From Rhodothermia bacterium (GTDB lineage: Bacteria; Bacteroidota; Rhodothermia; Balneolales; Balneolaceae): a stretch of 64,000 nucleotides of DNA. The translations under genes and the position numbers were made by a program. The stretch covers positions 372,001-436,000 of the forward strand of contig JAUICM010000002.1 in NCBI GenBank assembly GCA_030427885.1. The letters are read 5' to 3'. Positions 18,321 to 25,566 of the stretch are shown here, one piece after another. The notes below the pieces were generated by a model. It ran no database searches and was not told where the DNA came from. It saw only the letters and a program-made list of their open reading frames with translations. Position 1 is the first letter of the stretch. Each line of letters opens with the position of its first letter.

Positions 18321-19001
18321 TCAGAAAATGGAGAGATGGCTGTTCAGATCCTCGAAACATTCTTTTGCATGAGTAAAAGGATAAGCGTGCCCGACTATCT
18401 CGAATCGTTTGTAGTAGTGTACCTTTCCAAAAATCTTTTTCATCTGTTGCAGTTGGGAAAAATTAGATATCTCATCATATTCAGTTTCAAATAAGAGAAC
18501 CTTGGCCTTGGGTTTAATTGGTACATTCTTCACCAGGTTTTGGTGATAGGCGTCGAGATCATTCGATAGCAGTTCTTTATCCCGGATCTCAAAATCATCG
18601 ATATTTACTAACTTATCGTCTGCTTTATACATAGCATCCCAAAATAATTCCAATGTATAATAGGCCCTGTTTTTGATCTCGGCCTGCAGGCTGGTAACCA
18701 CACTCTCCACTTTCCGGCCGCCTTTCATGATATCCTTCAGGTTGTTAAAGGTGGAGAACATAACTATCACATGCGCATTCTTCCAATTGTTCTGCGAAAC
18801 AAGATGTATTCCAAAGCCCTGCACAAAAAGTACTCTAACAGCTTCCAGACCAGTAAAAGAAGGATTCACAGGTTCACTAAAATATCCCCGGTCATACTTT
18901 TTAAAAGTGACATGATCGTCAAATAACTCATCCCATGAATCCCAGAAATGGGCATTCATCCCCCAGCCGTGATATGCAATAATTTCTACTTTCCTTTTCA
19001 T
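18321..19001 (-). CDS. alpha/beta-hydrolase-like protein with degenerate nucleophile site (BioG-like)
   Basis: The 226-residue protein begins KVEIIAYHGWGMNAHFWDSW, the oxyanion-loop pattern of BioH/BioG-type alpha/beta hydrolases. A candidate catalytic acid is in LLFETEYDEISN and a candidate His in VGHAYPFTHAKE near the C-terminus. At the nucleophile elbow, where GxSxG is expected, it reads FVQGFGIH, so the Ser is replaced by Gly62. BioG/BioH cleave pimeloyl-ACP methyl ester in biotin synthesis, but without the Ser this copy is unlikely to be an ordinary esterase. No biotin genes are nearby. Confidence 0.6.
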   Translation of the reverse strand: MKRKVEIIAYHGWGMNAHFWDSWDELFDDHVTFKKYDRGYFSEPVNPSFTGLEAVRVLFVQGFGIHLVSQNNWKNAHVIVMFSTFNNLKDIMKGGRKVESVVTSLQAEIKNRAYYTLELFWDAMYKADDKLVNIDDFEIRDKELLSNDLDAYHQNLVKNVPIKPKAKVLLFETEYDEISNFSQLQQMKKIFGKVHYYKRFEIVGHAYPFTHAKECFEDLNSHLSIF

Positions 19002-19066
19002 TGATTTTGATTTTAATCCGATTGAATTAACTTTCCAAACGAAATTATTAATTAAAAGTATGTTAT

Positions 19067-19507
19067 ATGGGGCAAAAGGAAATATTTATGGTTTTACTGG
19101 TATTAATTATTGTAGTACTAAGTATAGTCATCGCCATGTTAGTATTAAAAACTGAGAACGTCGTACTCTCTGAAAATGAGCTGGAAGAAGTGATGCTTGA
19201 AGCGGGGGTTAATTTCCGTGCATGGTATTCAAAACCAACTGGACTTGGAGGAGGAGGAAAAGACTGGAGTAAAGCTGATTTTGGTCAAGTTCCTTGTACG
19301 CTTGGTTCGTCGGTTTCTACAAATGCCAACGCAGGCTGCATGACTGAAGACCGCAGATTAATGATGATGCTTGCTAAGGATACCGATCATATTCGAATTC
19401 ATGGCTTAGCCCATATTGGTGGATCAGATGCTGCTCATATTTATTCCAGAACTTTAAGGGTCTATCCCGATAGTGTAGCATGGGAAGACGAATGGAAACA
19501 TTATTGA
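19067..19507 (+). CDS. pilin-like N-anchored membrane protein (paralogue 1)
   Basis: This 146-residue protein starts MGQKEIFMVLLVLIIVVLS, one hydrophobic helix directly after a two-residue leader, and then a globular domain. It is a paralogue of 41693..42139: both share the MGQ-x-x-IFM start, TENV, DWSK/NWSK-x-x-F, two Cys and an AHI-x-G-x-D-x-x-H-x-Y-x-R-x-L-x-VY-x-DS core. The N-terminal helix resembles a type IV pilin N-domain with Gly2 at the cleavage position, but no Glu at +5. Its role is unknown; a pilin-like or inner-membrane-anchored periplasmic protein is likely. Confidence 0.7.
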   Translation: MGQKEIFMVLLVLIIVVLSIVIAMLVLKTENVVLSENELEEVMLEAGVNFRAWYSKPTGLGGGGKDWSKADFGQVPCTLGSSVSTNANAGCMTEDRRLMMMLAKDTDHIRIHGLAHIGGSDAAHIYSRTLRVYPDSVAWEDEWKHY

Positions 19508-19551
19508 TCTTAGCTTACTTGAGGGTTTCAAAAATTGAAAGCCTATTTATT

Positions 19552-21636
19552 TTATGATAATGGAAAGTCAATACAGAACTTTGTTCCCTGTCCCTCTTTA
19601 CTTTCCACCCTGATCTCCCCACCGAGCTTATTCACAAACTCCTTCACGATACTCAAGCCAAAACCGGTTCCTTTTTCTCCCTGTGTTCCTGTTTGTGAAA
19701 AGGAGATACTGGTGTTTGAGAATACCTTGTCCTGAACCTCTTTCGACATCCCTACTCCGCTGTCGATCACGCAGATCTCGATTCCCTTTTCACTGATTTT
19801 ACTGGTAAAGCGTACCGTATCCCCACGCTCTGTGAATTTTATTGCATTCGACAACAGATTTCTGAATATGAGTGTAAGGGCGTTTGGATCCGATTCCAAA
19901 GTACAGTCTTTGCTGATCTCGTTTGCAACCGAAATCCCTTTCTTTAATGCCCGGTCTACCTGTTTGGCAATAACTTTATCCACTAATTCATTTATATTGA
20001 CACTTTCACTGATCAAAGTGATCCCCGACATTTGATCCTTAGCCCATTCAAACAAGTCTTCCATCACTTCAATGTTTCGTTGAAGCGAATTTTCCAGGTC
20101 ATTTGAAAACTGTGTAATCTCTGCTTCGTTAAGTTCACCCTCCTTTACCAGATACAACATGCCCTTAAGGCTACTCAGGGGTGCTCTCAGATCATGTGCT
20201 ATGATCGCAAAGAGTTTATTCATTTCGCCATTCAGCTTCTCCAGTTCAGACCGCTGAACTTTGAGCTGGTCGTTGGCTTCTGTCATGGCACGGTTCGATT
20301 TCCTCGCATTCCAAAGGATCACTAAAATCAGAATAATGATGAAAACGGCAGCAATGATCAGGACTAACTGGAACTGCAATTTTGTTTCCTGTTGTGCCTG
20401 TTTTTCCTGAAGGAGAGTATTGATCTCTGTTTGTCGCCTCAGTTCAAGTTCATTCTTAAGTTCTGTGAATTCCTTCTCCATTTCCAGATCATTCATGCTG
20501 TCGGAGAGCGCCGTGTACCTTTCATAATAGTTCAATGCAGTTCCATACAGTTCAAGCTGCTTGCTTATCCTGTATAAGCTCTCCAGGGATTCAATTTGAA
20601 ACTGACTTACACCAGAACCATCTGCGATCTCTGAAGCCTCATTGTACCATTTCAACGCGGTAGTAAAGTTGTTCTGCTTCTCTGCCACATTCCCCAGTCC
20701 GATGGTGTTATAATAGATGCCCTGAGGTATAGATAATTGTCTGCAATATCCCAGAGACTCCTCAAAATAAGATTTAGCTTTTGAAGGCTCATCCATCTTC
20801 AGGTAAGTATTCCCAATGTTATACAGGATCAGAAAAGGCGGGGTGTTCGGGCGCACTTCCTTTGATAACTCAAGCGCATCATTATATAAAGAGAGCGCTT
20901 CTTTCATTTGTCCGAGATTACTCTTTACATTCGCCAGGTTTGTGGTAGCTCTCAGGATATCGACTCTGAGATTCTGCTTTTCTGCAAGATCAAGTGATCT
21001 GTTCAGGTAAAACCCTGCCTGCTCAAATTCCCCGAATTCATTCAGAGCATTCCCCAGGCTGTTCAGAGCCACCACCAGGATAGAGGTATCGCGGTAAGCT
21101 TCCGACCATTCCACTGATGCCATGAACCGTTCTAGTGTCTCGGTTTTCATTCCCAGATTCTGGTAGGCACCTGCCATGTTCTGATTTATAGCAATGATCA
21201 TTCTCTTGTCGTTCAGAGTATCAACTTTTGAAAGGGCCAGTTTATAGGTATCGATCGCTTTCTCATTCTCATTTCTATAGCGATAAACCGTACTAAGCAG
21301 ATTTAAATAATGAACCTGAAATTCACTTTCCGGATAATTATTTAGGGCCGATTCGAGTACCACCTGAGCTGAGTCGTACTGATTAGTAGTCAGGTAATAA
21401 TCACCCAGCCGAAGCTGCGACCGCTCGATTCCCTTTTGAAATCCCAGTTTTTCAGACCAGTAACCAGCCTGATCAATCTTTTTCCTGGCAGAGGACATCT
21501 CTCCCTGATTGATCTCTACATTAGCCTCATCCAGCCATTGTTTGATAGCGGTTGTGTCAACATTCTGCTCTTGAGCAAATGCTGAACTACCCAGAAATAA
21601 AGTAACAAGAAGTGTTAGCCCCGCCTGAAATTTCAT
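19552..21636 (-). CDS. TPR-containing sensor histidine kinase
   Basis: The 694-residue protein has a signal peptide (residues 1-21), a periplasmic region of tetratricopeptide repeats (about 30-385), a coiled segment, one membrane helix (423-443) and a cytoplasmic HisKA/HATPase_c kinase. The H-box IIAHDLRAPLSSLKG puts the phospho-acceptor at His481; the ATP lid shows DSGVGMSKEVQ and GTGFGLSIVKEFVNKLGG. This TPR-kinase layout is common in Bacteroidota. No response regulator lies next to it, so it is an orphan here; the Hpt protein at 58616 is a possible but distant partner. Confidence 0.92.
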   Translation of the reverse strand: MKFQAGLTLLVTLFLGSSAFAQEQNVDTTAIKQWLDEANVEINQGEMSSARKKIDQAGYWSEKLGFQKGIERSQLRLGDYYLTTNQYDSAQVVLESALNNYPESEFQVHYLNLLSTVYRYRNENEKAIDTYKLALSKVDTLNDKRMIIAINQNMAGAYQNLGMKTETLERFMASVEWSEAYRDTSILVVALNSLGNALNEFGEFEQAGFYLNRSLDLAEKQNLRVDILRATTNLANVKSNLGQMKEALSLYNDALELSKEVRPNTPPFLILYNIGNTYLKMDEPSKAKSYFEESLGYCRQLSIPQGIYYNTIGLGNVAEKQNNFTTALKWYNEASEIADGSGVSQFQIESLESLYRISKQLELYGTALNYYERYTALSDSMNDLEMEKEFTELKNELELRRQTEINTLLQEKQAQQETKLQFQLVLIIAAVFIIILILVILWNARKSNRAMTEANDQLKVQRSELEKLNGEMNKLFAIIAHDLRAPLSSLKGMLYLVKEGELNEAEITQFSNDLENSLQRNIEVMEDLFEWAKDQMSGITLISESVNINELVDKVIAKQVDRALKKGISVANEISKDCTLESDPNALTLIFRNLLSNAIKFTERGDTVRFTSKISEKGIEICVIDSGVGMSKEVQDKVFSNTSISFSQTGTQGEKGTGFGLSIVKEFVNKLGGEIRVESKEGQGTKFCIDFPLS

Positions 21637-21734
21637 TGAAAATATATTGCTGAAAACCTAAGAGTGGGGATTATACAAAAATTGACCGACTTAACGCTAT
21701 TGGATGAATTTTTTAAGAAAATTCTAAAACAAAA

Positions 21735-21764
21735 AAAGGCAACCAAGTAAACTTGATTGCCTTT
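21735..21764 (-). terminator. tRNA-Gly-type downstream hairpin, copy A
   Basis: An imperfect hairpin with outer arms AAAGGCAA/TTGCCTTT and an inner AAGT/ACTT match. It follows the tRNA remnant at 21774-21816 on the minus strand and is nearly identical to the hairpins at 22091-22120 and 22449-22478, the last of which follows the intact tRNA-Gly. Confidence 0.7.
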
Positions 21765-21773
21765 GTCCTTTCA

Positions 21774-21816
21774 GAGCGAGAAACGAGACTTCCCGAATTC
21801 TCGGGACGACCCCAGC
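21774..21816 (-). pseudogene. tRNA-Gly 3'-half remnant A with palindromic T-arm replacement
   Basis: Compared with tRNA-Gly at 22488-22560, plus-strand positions 21774-21790 match the tRNA 3' end and 21807-21816 match the variable/T-arm side. The 8-nt T-loop region between them is replaced by the 16-nt inverted repeat TCCCGAATTCTCGGGA (21791-21806). The match ends 1 bp before the GIY-YIG stop codon. Confidence 0.8.
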
Positions 21817-21817
21817 T

Positions 21818-22078
21818 TTATAATTCGTTTTCTTCAGAATCTATACATCTTTCAAGGAAATCCCTGCTTTTTTGCTTTTTGATAAACCGTTCTCTTCTTA
21901 ACCCCTCGGTTTTGGTTTCATAAGTTTTGAGATATCTCAATTCCCATGGAGCTCCGGATCTTGTTGATCGTGTCCAGCCTTCGTTATGCCTTTGCAAACG
22001 TACTTCCACCCCGACACCAGTTGACCCGATGTAATAGCGATCATTTATCCGACTATATAAAATATATACCTGATACAT
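21818..22078 (-). CDS. GIY-YIG nuclease-like protein (copy 1)
   Basis: With the start at the ATG 22078 the product is 86 residues, MYQVYILYSRINDRYYIGST, a typical single-domain GIY-YIG (UriC/YhbQ-like, UPF0213 relatives) protein. It has the VYIL-x10-YYIGST core, LQRHNEG with the catalytic-region Arg/His, and a C-terminal Glu-x4-KKQKSR motif. The longer reading upstream translates the hairpin and tRNA remnant and is unlikely. It is 65 percent or so similar to copy 2 and is flanked on both sides by pieces of tRNA-Gly DNA. The family often has DNA-cutting activity, but a role for this stand-alone group is not established. Confidence 0.85.
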   Translation of the reverse strand: MYQVYILYSRINDRYYIGSTGVGVEVRLQRHNEGWTRSTRSGAPWELRYLKTYETKTEGLRRERFIKKQKSRDFLERCIDSEENEL

Positions 22079-22090
22079 ATCCCTAAATAA

Positions 22091-22120
22091 AAAAGGCAAC
22101 CAAGTAAACTTGATTGCCTT
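22091..22120 (-). terminator. tRNA-Gly-type downstream hairpin, copy B
   Basis: Hairpin AAGGCAA (22093-22099)/TTGCCTT (22114-22120) with the inner AAGT/ACTT pairing. It sits between tRNA remnant B and the start of GIY-YIG copy 1, 12 nt upstream of that ATG. Confidence 0.7.
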
Positions 22121-22129
22121 AATCCTTAT

Positions 22130-22172
22130 GAGCGAGAAACGAGACTTCCCGAATTCTCGGGACGACCCCAAC
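22130..22172 (-). pseudogene. tRNA-Gly 3'-half remnant B with palindromic T-arm replacement
   Basis: It has the same organisation as remnant A: GAGCGAGAAACGAGACT (22130-22146) matches the tRNA 3' end, the T-loop section is replaced by TCCCGAATTCTCGGGA (22147-22162), and CGACCCCAAC (22163-22172) matches the tRNA again. It abuts the stop codon of GIY-YIG copy 2. Confidence 0.8.
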
Positions 22173-22174
22173 TT

Positions 22175-22435
22175 TTATAGTTCATTCTCTTCAGAAACTA
22201 CTAGCCTTTCAATAAATACTCTACTTTTCTGCTTCTTAATATGTTTCTCCCATTTTAAGGCTTCGGATTTAGAGTCAAATGATCTAATATATTTCAACGA
22301 CCACGGAATACCCGGTTTCGTTGATCTGGTCCACCCTTCATTATGTCTTTGCAAACGTAAAACCGCTCCTACTCCTGTTGAACCGATGTAGTAGCTGTCT
22401 TTTCTTTTACTGTATAAAATGTATACCTGATGCAT
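22175..22435 (-). CDS. GIY-YIG nuclease-like protein (copy 2)
   Basis: With the start at 22435 it encodes 86 residues beginning MHQVYILYSKRKDSYYIGST, a single-domain GIY-YIG protein close to copy 1. Both end SEENEL and both are followed at once by a tRNA-Gly 3' remnant and hairpin. It lies directly downstream of the intact tRNA-Gly and its hairpin, 14 nt from that hairpin, with no separate promoter visible. Expression by read-through from tRNA-Gly is likely. The two genes look like the outcome of a tandem duplication of about 357 bp. Confidence 0.85.
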   Translation of the reverse strand: MHQVYILYSKRKDSYYIGSTGVGAVLRLQRHNEGWTRSTKPGIPWSLKYIRSFDSKSEALKWEKHIKKQKSRVFIERLVVSEENEL

Positions 22436-22448
22436 ATCATTAAATAAC

Positions 22449-22478
22449 AAAGGCAACCAAGTAAACTTGATTGCCTTT
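22449..22478 (-). terminator. hairpin downstream of tRNA-Gly, copy C
   Basis: AAAGGCAA (22449-22456) pairs with TTGCCTTT (22471-22478) and an inner AAGT/ACTT stem. It lies 9 nt after the tRNA 3' end on the minus strand and before GIY-YIG copy 2. The U run is weak, so read-through is plausible. Confidence 0.65.
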
Positions 22479-22483
22479 GTCCT

Positions 22484-22560
22484 TAAGAGCGAGAAACGAG
22501 ACTCGAACTCGCGACCCCAACCTTGGCAAGGTTGTGCTCTACCAACTGAGCTATTCTCGC
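22484..22560. repeat. island flank: 77-bp direct repeat, left copy (att site containing tRNA-Gly)
   Basis: The 77 bp TAAGAGCG... to ...TATTCTCGC are identical to 41397-41473 in the same orientation and contain the whole tRNA-Gly gene. Sequence identity ends sharply on both sides. This is the expected trace of site-specific integration, with the crossover inside the repeat. Confidence 0.85.
22488..22560 (-). tRNA. tRNA-Gly (anticodon GCC), left copy
   Basis: The minus strand folds into a complete cloverleaf of 73 nt: acceptor GCGAGAA/TTCTCGC, D arm GCTC/GAGC, anticodon arm CAACC-TTGCCAA-GGTTG with anticodon GCC, and T arm GCGAG-TTCGAGT-CTCGT; the discriminator base is U. CCA is not encoded. 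It is identical to the copy at 41401-41473. Its 5' flank belongs to the island, so its expression depends on an island promoter, while its 3' flank is the chromosomal GIY-YIG array. Confidence 0.95.
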
Positions 22561-22588
22561 GGGCGCGATTTTAGCAGGTTATTGAGAC

Positions 22589-22608
22589 TTCTCAGTATAA
22601 TCTCAGTA
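22589..22608 (+). repeat. probable integrase arm-site repeat, left end
   Basis: The 20 bp TTCTCAGTATAATCTCAGTA occur here, 29 bp inside the left att repeat, and again at 41300-41319 near the right end in the same orientation. Each contains two TCTCAGTA units 11 bp apart, the usual look of arm-type binding sites of tyrosine integrases. Confidence 0.65.
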
Positions 22609-22636
22609 ATCACGTCATAATCTAAGGTAATTAGAT

Positions 22637-23773
22637 ATGGCAAGCCTCATAAAATCCGGTAATAAATTCTACATCCAATTTTACAACAAAACCAAGCAAC
22701 CAAAACAGAAGCAGATCCCTACAGGTTGCACTTCCAAAACAGCGGCTCGAAAAGTATTACACAGAGTTGAAGCAGAATATGTAACTGGTGAATTCGATCC
22801 TTGGAAGAAAGTGGTGCAATCAGAACCTTTGTACAACCTGCTTTCCGAAATAATTGAACTCTATATTGAAGAGAAATCGTATACAAGTTGGAGTAAAACC
22901 ACTATCCACAGCAATGGTAAACTATTTAAGAAGATCTCTAGAATCATCGGTCACTATCAACTTAGCGAACTTACAATTGAACCATTCAACGAGTTCATCA
23001 ATGCTGATAAGAAAGCACATGCAACCCGAGTAGGTTATAAAGCAAAGCTATCCGGCTTTTTAAACTGGGCTATCTCGAACGGATATTTTCAAATTGACAC
23101 GCCTATCGTTCTGAAGATTAACTCCACATCTTCAACTCAAGAGAACAACATCAATTATTTCACCAAGGATGATATTGAAACTTTCACTACTTATATCAGT
23201 GGCGTAGTGACTAAAGACTTAGAAACTGGAAACCAAACAAACCGATTCAATGCTATGTGGCTGGTCGATTTTATCCATTGGCAACGCTTATCAGGAATGA
23301 GGCTTTCAGAAACCTTGAATCTCAGAGCTGGCGATATAAATACTCAGACCTGGGAAATAACCATTGGGAATGATCACTTCGTCACTAAAAGTAAGAAGAA
23401 GCAGATATTGCCTATTGAAAGTGTAGATCCACTGAAAGAGATAGCCAGGAAGAAACTCGCCGAATGCTCTTCTGACCATGACCGACTATTTGGTCATTCT
23501 TGCAGGAGACATACAAACCGGCTTTTCAATAAGTACTTGAAGAAAGCCTTACCAAAGAAAACCTACCTGAACATTCACAGCCTCAGGCATACCTGTTGTA
23601 TTGAACTCCTCAGGGCAGGGGTACCGATCTACACTGTCCAACGCTGGCTACGCCATGCAGATGTTAAGACCACTCAGCGCTATGCAGACTTGCTGAATAT
23701 GGATATTAGCGAGGAAGTTGGGAAAGTATTTAATCAGCAGAATATTCAGAAACGCCTTCTAAGTAGGTATTAA
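22637..23773 (+). CDS. int: tyrosine recombinase / phage-type integrase
   Basis: The 378-residue protein has an N-terminal arm-binding-like segment (residues 1-55), a SAM-like core-binding domain (about 65-155) and a catalytic domain with Arg222 in LSGMRLSETLNLR, Lys/His box, HSLRH (His314, Arg317), His340 in WLRHADVKTTQRY and the nucleophile Tyr349. It is complete. It begins 76 bp from the tRNA-Gly copy, the standard position for an integrase that recombines into that tRNA. It would carry out integration and, with a directionality factor not recognised here, excision of the 22561-41396 island. Confidence 0.96.
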   Translation: MASLIKSGNKFYIQFYNKTKQPKQKQIPTGCTSKTAARKVLHRVEAEYVTGEFDPWKKVVQSEPLYNLLSEIIELYIEEKSYTSWSKTTIHSNGKLFKKISRIIGHYQLSELTIEPFNEFINADKKAHATRVGYKAKLSGFLNWAISNGYFQIDTPIVLKINSTSSTQENNINYFTKDDIETFTTYISGVVTKDLETGNQTNRFNAMWLVDFIHWQRLSGMRLSETLNLRAGDINTQTWEITIGNDHFVTKSKKKQILPIESVDPLKEIARKKLAECSSDHDRLFGHSCRRHTNRLFNKYLKKALPKKTYLNIHSLRHTCCIELLRAGVPIYTVQRWLRHADVKTTQRYADLLNMDISEEVGKVFNQQNIQKRLLSRY

Positions 23774-24365
23774 TTGTCTTATTCTTAATACGATCAGTTA
23801 ATTTTAGACTTCCTTTAGTAGTCCTATCTGTCCAATAATGACCTTGAAGTTCATTTGCAGGATCACCATTAATGTTCAGTATGAAAGAACCGTAATGAAT
23901 TTCACTCCGAACACCTTGTAAATTTATATCTGGCTCATTCCTATATACTACGGCGAGCTTATAAAGACCATCATCTTCTCTTTCAATAGTATGTGTGATT
24001 GATTTGGATCGGGATTCCTTCGTGAACATTCGAAAGCTCAAAAATGTGAGTGTTTGCCGAATTACTACATACCCAATGATTGGATCAATCTGTTTTCCTG
24101 TATTTGGATCAACCCAACTACTTTGTAATTCCATTTTCCATGTGCCTCTAAGGTCCGGTCTCTTTACATACCAATTCTTGAATACATTCCAAGACCATGC
24201 ATACTTATTAAAAATAAGTGCAATGCTTGTTATAGCTGAAACGACTATCCCAAATGGCTTAATAAATTCGGAGGAAAGCACCGGGTTCCCTTGAACCCAT
24301 AGAGTAACTAACCAAACGATAATTGTTAGTCCTATGAATGATGAAATATGTAATCTAGTAAGCAT
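23730..24365 (-). CDS. cap15: CBASS membrane effector, Cap15-like
   Basis: Starting at the ATG 24365, which overlaps the CD-NTase stop as TGATG, the product has 211 residues: two membrane helices (about 8-25 and 35-53) and then a soluble beta-rich domain beginning KRPDLRGTWKMELQ. Two helices followed by an 8-strand barrel and a DLRGTW-like entry describe Cap15, the effector that oligomerises on binding a cyclic oligonucleotide and disrupts the inner membrane to abort phage infection. The partner CD-NTase is directly upstream. The 3' end overlaps the end of the integrase gene by 44 bp on the opposite strand. The assignment rests on layout and context, not on a database match. Confidence 0.75.
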   Translation of the reverse strand: MLTRLHISSFIGLTIIVWLVTLWVQGNPVLSSEFIKPFGIVVSAITSIALIFNKYAWSWNVFKNWYVKRPDLRGTWKMELQSSWVDPNTGKQIDPIIGYVVIRQTLTFLSFRMFTKESRSKSITHTIEREDDGLYKLAVVYRNEPDINLQGVRSEIHYGSFILNINGDPANELQGHYWTDRTTKGSLKLTDRIKNKTINTYLEGVSEYSAD

Positions 24366-25270
24366 CAGTCGAACCCCACATAATCCCAAGCATCACTAAT
24401 AAATTGATGTGCACTTTCCCTTGTCCATGGCTGAGAAGAACGGAAAAGATATTTAAGTTCACTGACTTCACCCCATTCACTGCATTTAGAATCATTAATA
24501 GTATTATTGAACAAATATACCAGAGCTCTCCTTACATCACTAATATAGCTGAAACCTGTGAATTCACTATTGGGTACATTCCATACAAGACATTCAATTA
24601 AAAAGCTTGGCGCTTTTTTTGCAGATAAAACCCCATTTTCCGCCATCTCATTTGAGAGTGTCTTCAGGATTCGGACTATTTTTTTATAACGCATATTAGT
24701 TTGTCGATTTTTTTCAACACCATTCTGATAATGTTGCTCAGGCCAGTTTCTAATCATAGGAGGTTTATAATTATCTGGAATCATTTCAACGCCTGACAAA
24801 TATTTACTTGTACCTGTGTATCTTCTATGTTCAAAAAAAGCTGCCACATCCGCTTCAACTCGGTATGTATTTTCACTTATATCAAAGGACTTACTTCCTC
24901 TTGATACATTTACCCTTCCGAACTTTGCTACTAATGCCTCTTCTAGTTCGTTTTTGAATATCTTATATGTATATGTCGCTGGCTGATGTCCATGATATTG
25001 CTCCATTAGTGCCTTAACATTTTCATCTGGGTAATCTGGGAAGAATGTATCATAACATAATACACCGATATCGACATCGCTATCCTTGCGTACGTTTACT
25101 CTATTTCGGTATGAACCCTGAGTAAAAACTTTAATATCTCTGCGCTTCAATTTCTCACTTGATCGTATTGCTTCCCTAATAAGTCGCTCTGCATTTTCTG
25201 CTCTCTGCTGTTCGGTTTGACTAGGGCCAGAAGCCCAACCCGAAAAAGAACTCTCCCAATCTCTCGCCAT
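24365..25270 (-). CDS. CBASS cyclic oligonucleotide synthase (CD-NTase)
   Basis: The 301-residue protein (ATG at 25270; an alternative GTG lies 1 codon upstream) contains the nucleotidyltransferase motif GSYRNRVNVRKDSDVDIGV with the metal-binding Asp pair (D66 and D68 in the GTG numbering) and a third Asp in YRVEADVAAFF (about D142). The GS...DxD arrangement and about 300-residue length match the CD-NTase family, which makes cyclic di- or trinucleotides when phage is sensed. The product type is not readable. It overlaps the Cap15-like effector gene downstream and the small SANT-like gene upstream, forming a three-gene operon. Confidence 0.88.
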   Translation of the reverse strand: MARDWESSFSGWASGPSQTEQQRAENAERLIREAIRSSEKLKRRDIKVFTQGSYRNRVNVRKDSDVDIGVLCYDTFFPDYPDENVKALMEQYHGHQPATYTYKIFKNELEEALVAKFGRVNVSRGSKSFDISENTYRVEADVAAFFEHRRYTGTSKYLSGVEMIPDNYKPPMIRNWPEQHYQNGVEKNRQTNMRYKKIVRILKTLSNEMAENGVLSAKKAPSFLIECLVWNVPNSEFTGFSYISDVRRALVYLFNNTINDSKCSEWGEVSELKYLFRSSQPWTRESAHQFISDAWDYVGFD

Positions 25271-25473
25271 CACTTTCTCCTATTATAGGGTGACTGGTTA
25301 GTTGGTTTCAACGAGACATTCAGATCTGAAGCTTTGGATCTTACTGAATTTTCAGTTCTGCCCAACTTGAGCCCAATTACTCTGGTAGGTGTATTTACTT
25401 TAGCAAGCTGTTTTAGCTGTTGCTCGTCATTTTTCGACCATTGCTTACCCGAATTTCGATTGTACTTCGCCAT
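25270..25473 (-). CDS. small SANT/Myb-like HTH protein upstream of CD-NTase
   Basis: The 67-residue basic protein contains WSKNDEQQLKQLAK-x8-VIGLKLGRTENSVRSKA, a short helix-turn-helix resembling a SANT/Myb-type DNA-binding domain. Its stop codon overlaps the CD-NTase start (TGATG), so it is translated with the CBASS genes. It could regulate the operon. Similar small proteins are widespread and not specific to CBASS, so a direct role in defence is not shown. Confidence 0.75.
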   Translation of the reverse strand: MAKYNRNSGKQWSKNDEQQLKQLAKVNTPTRVIGLKLGRTENSVRSKASDLNVSLKPTNQSPYNRRK

Positions 25474-25539
25474 GATATTTGTCCGGTTAGTTAATGTTAG
25501 ACCAATGAAAAGCGAACTCCTTACAAAATAATTTGAAAG

Positions 25540-25550
25540 ACTAGCCCACT
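25540..25550 (+). repeat. 11-bp direct repeat, left of restriction module
   Basis: ACTAGCCCACT occurs here and at 30236-30246 in the same orientation, framing the 25567-30233 segment that carries the hypothetical gene and the type III system. It could be a trace of module exchange, or chance. Confidence 0.35.
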
Positions 25551-25566
25551 AAGCCACTGGAGATTT

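Noticed and set aside
22079-22171. An N-terminal extension of GIY-YIG copy 1 with a start at 22171
   Set aside because: The added 31 codons translate the tRNA remnant and hairpin and do not match the paralogue.
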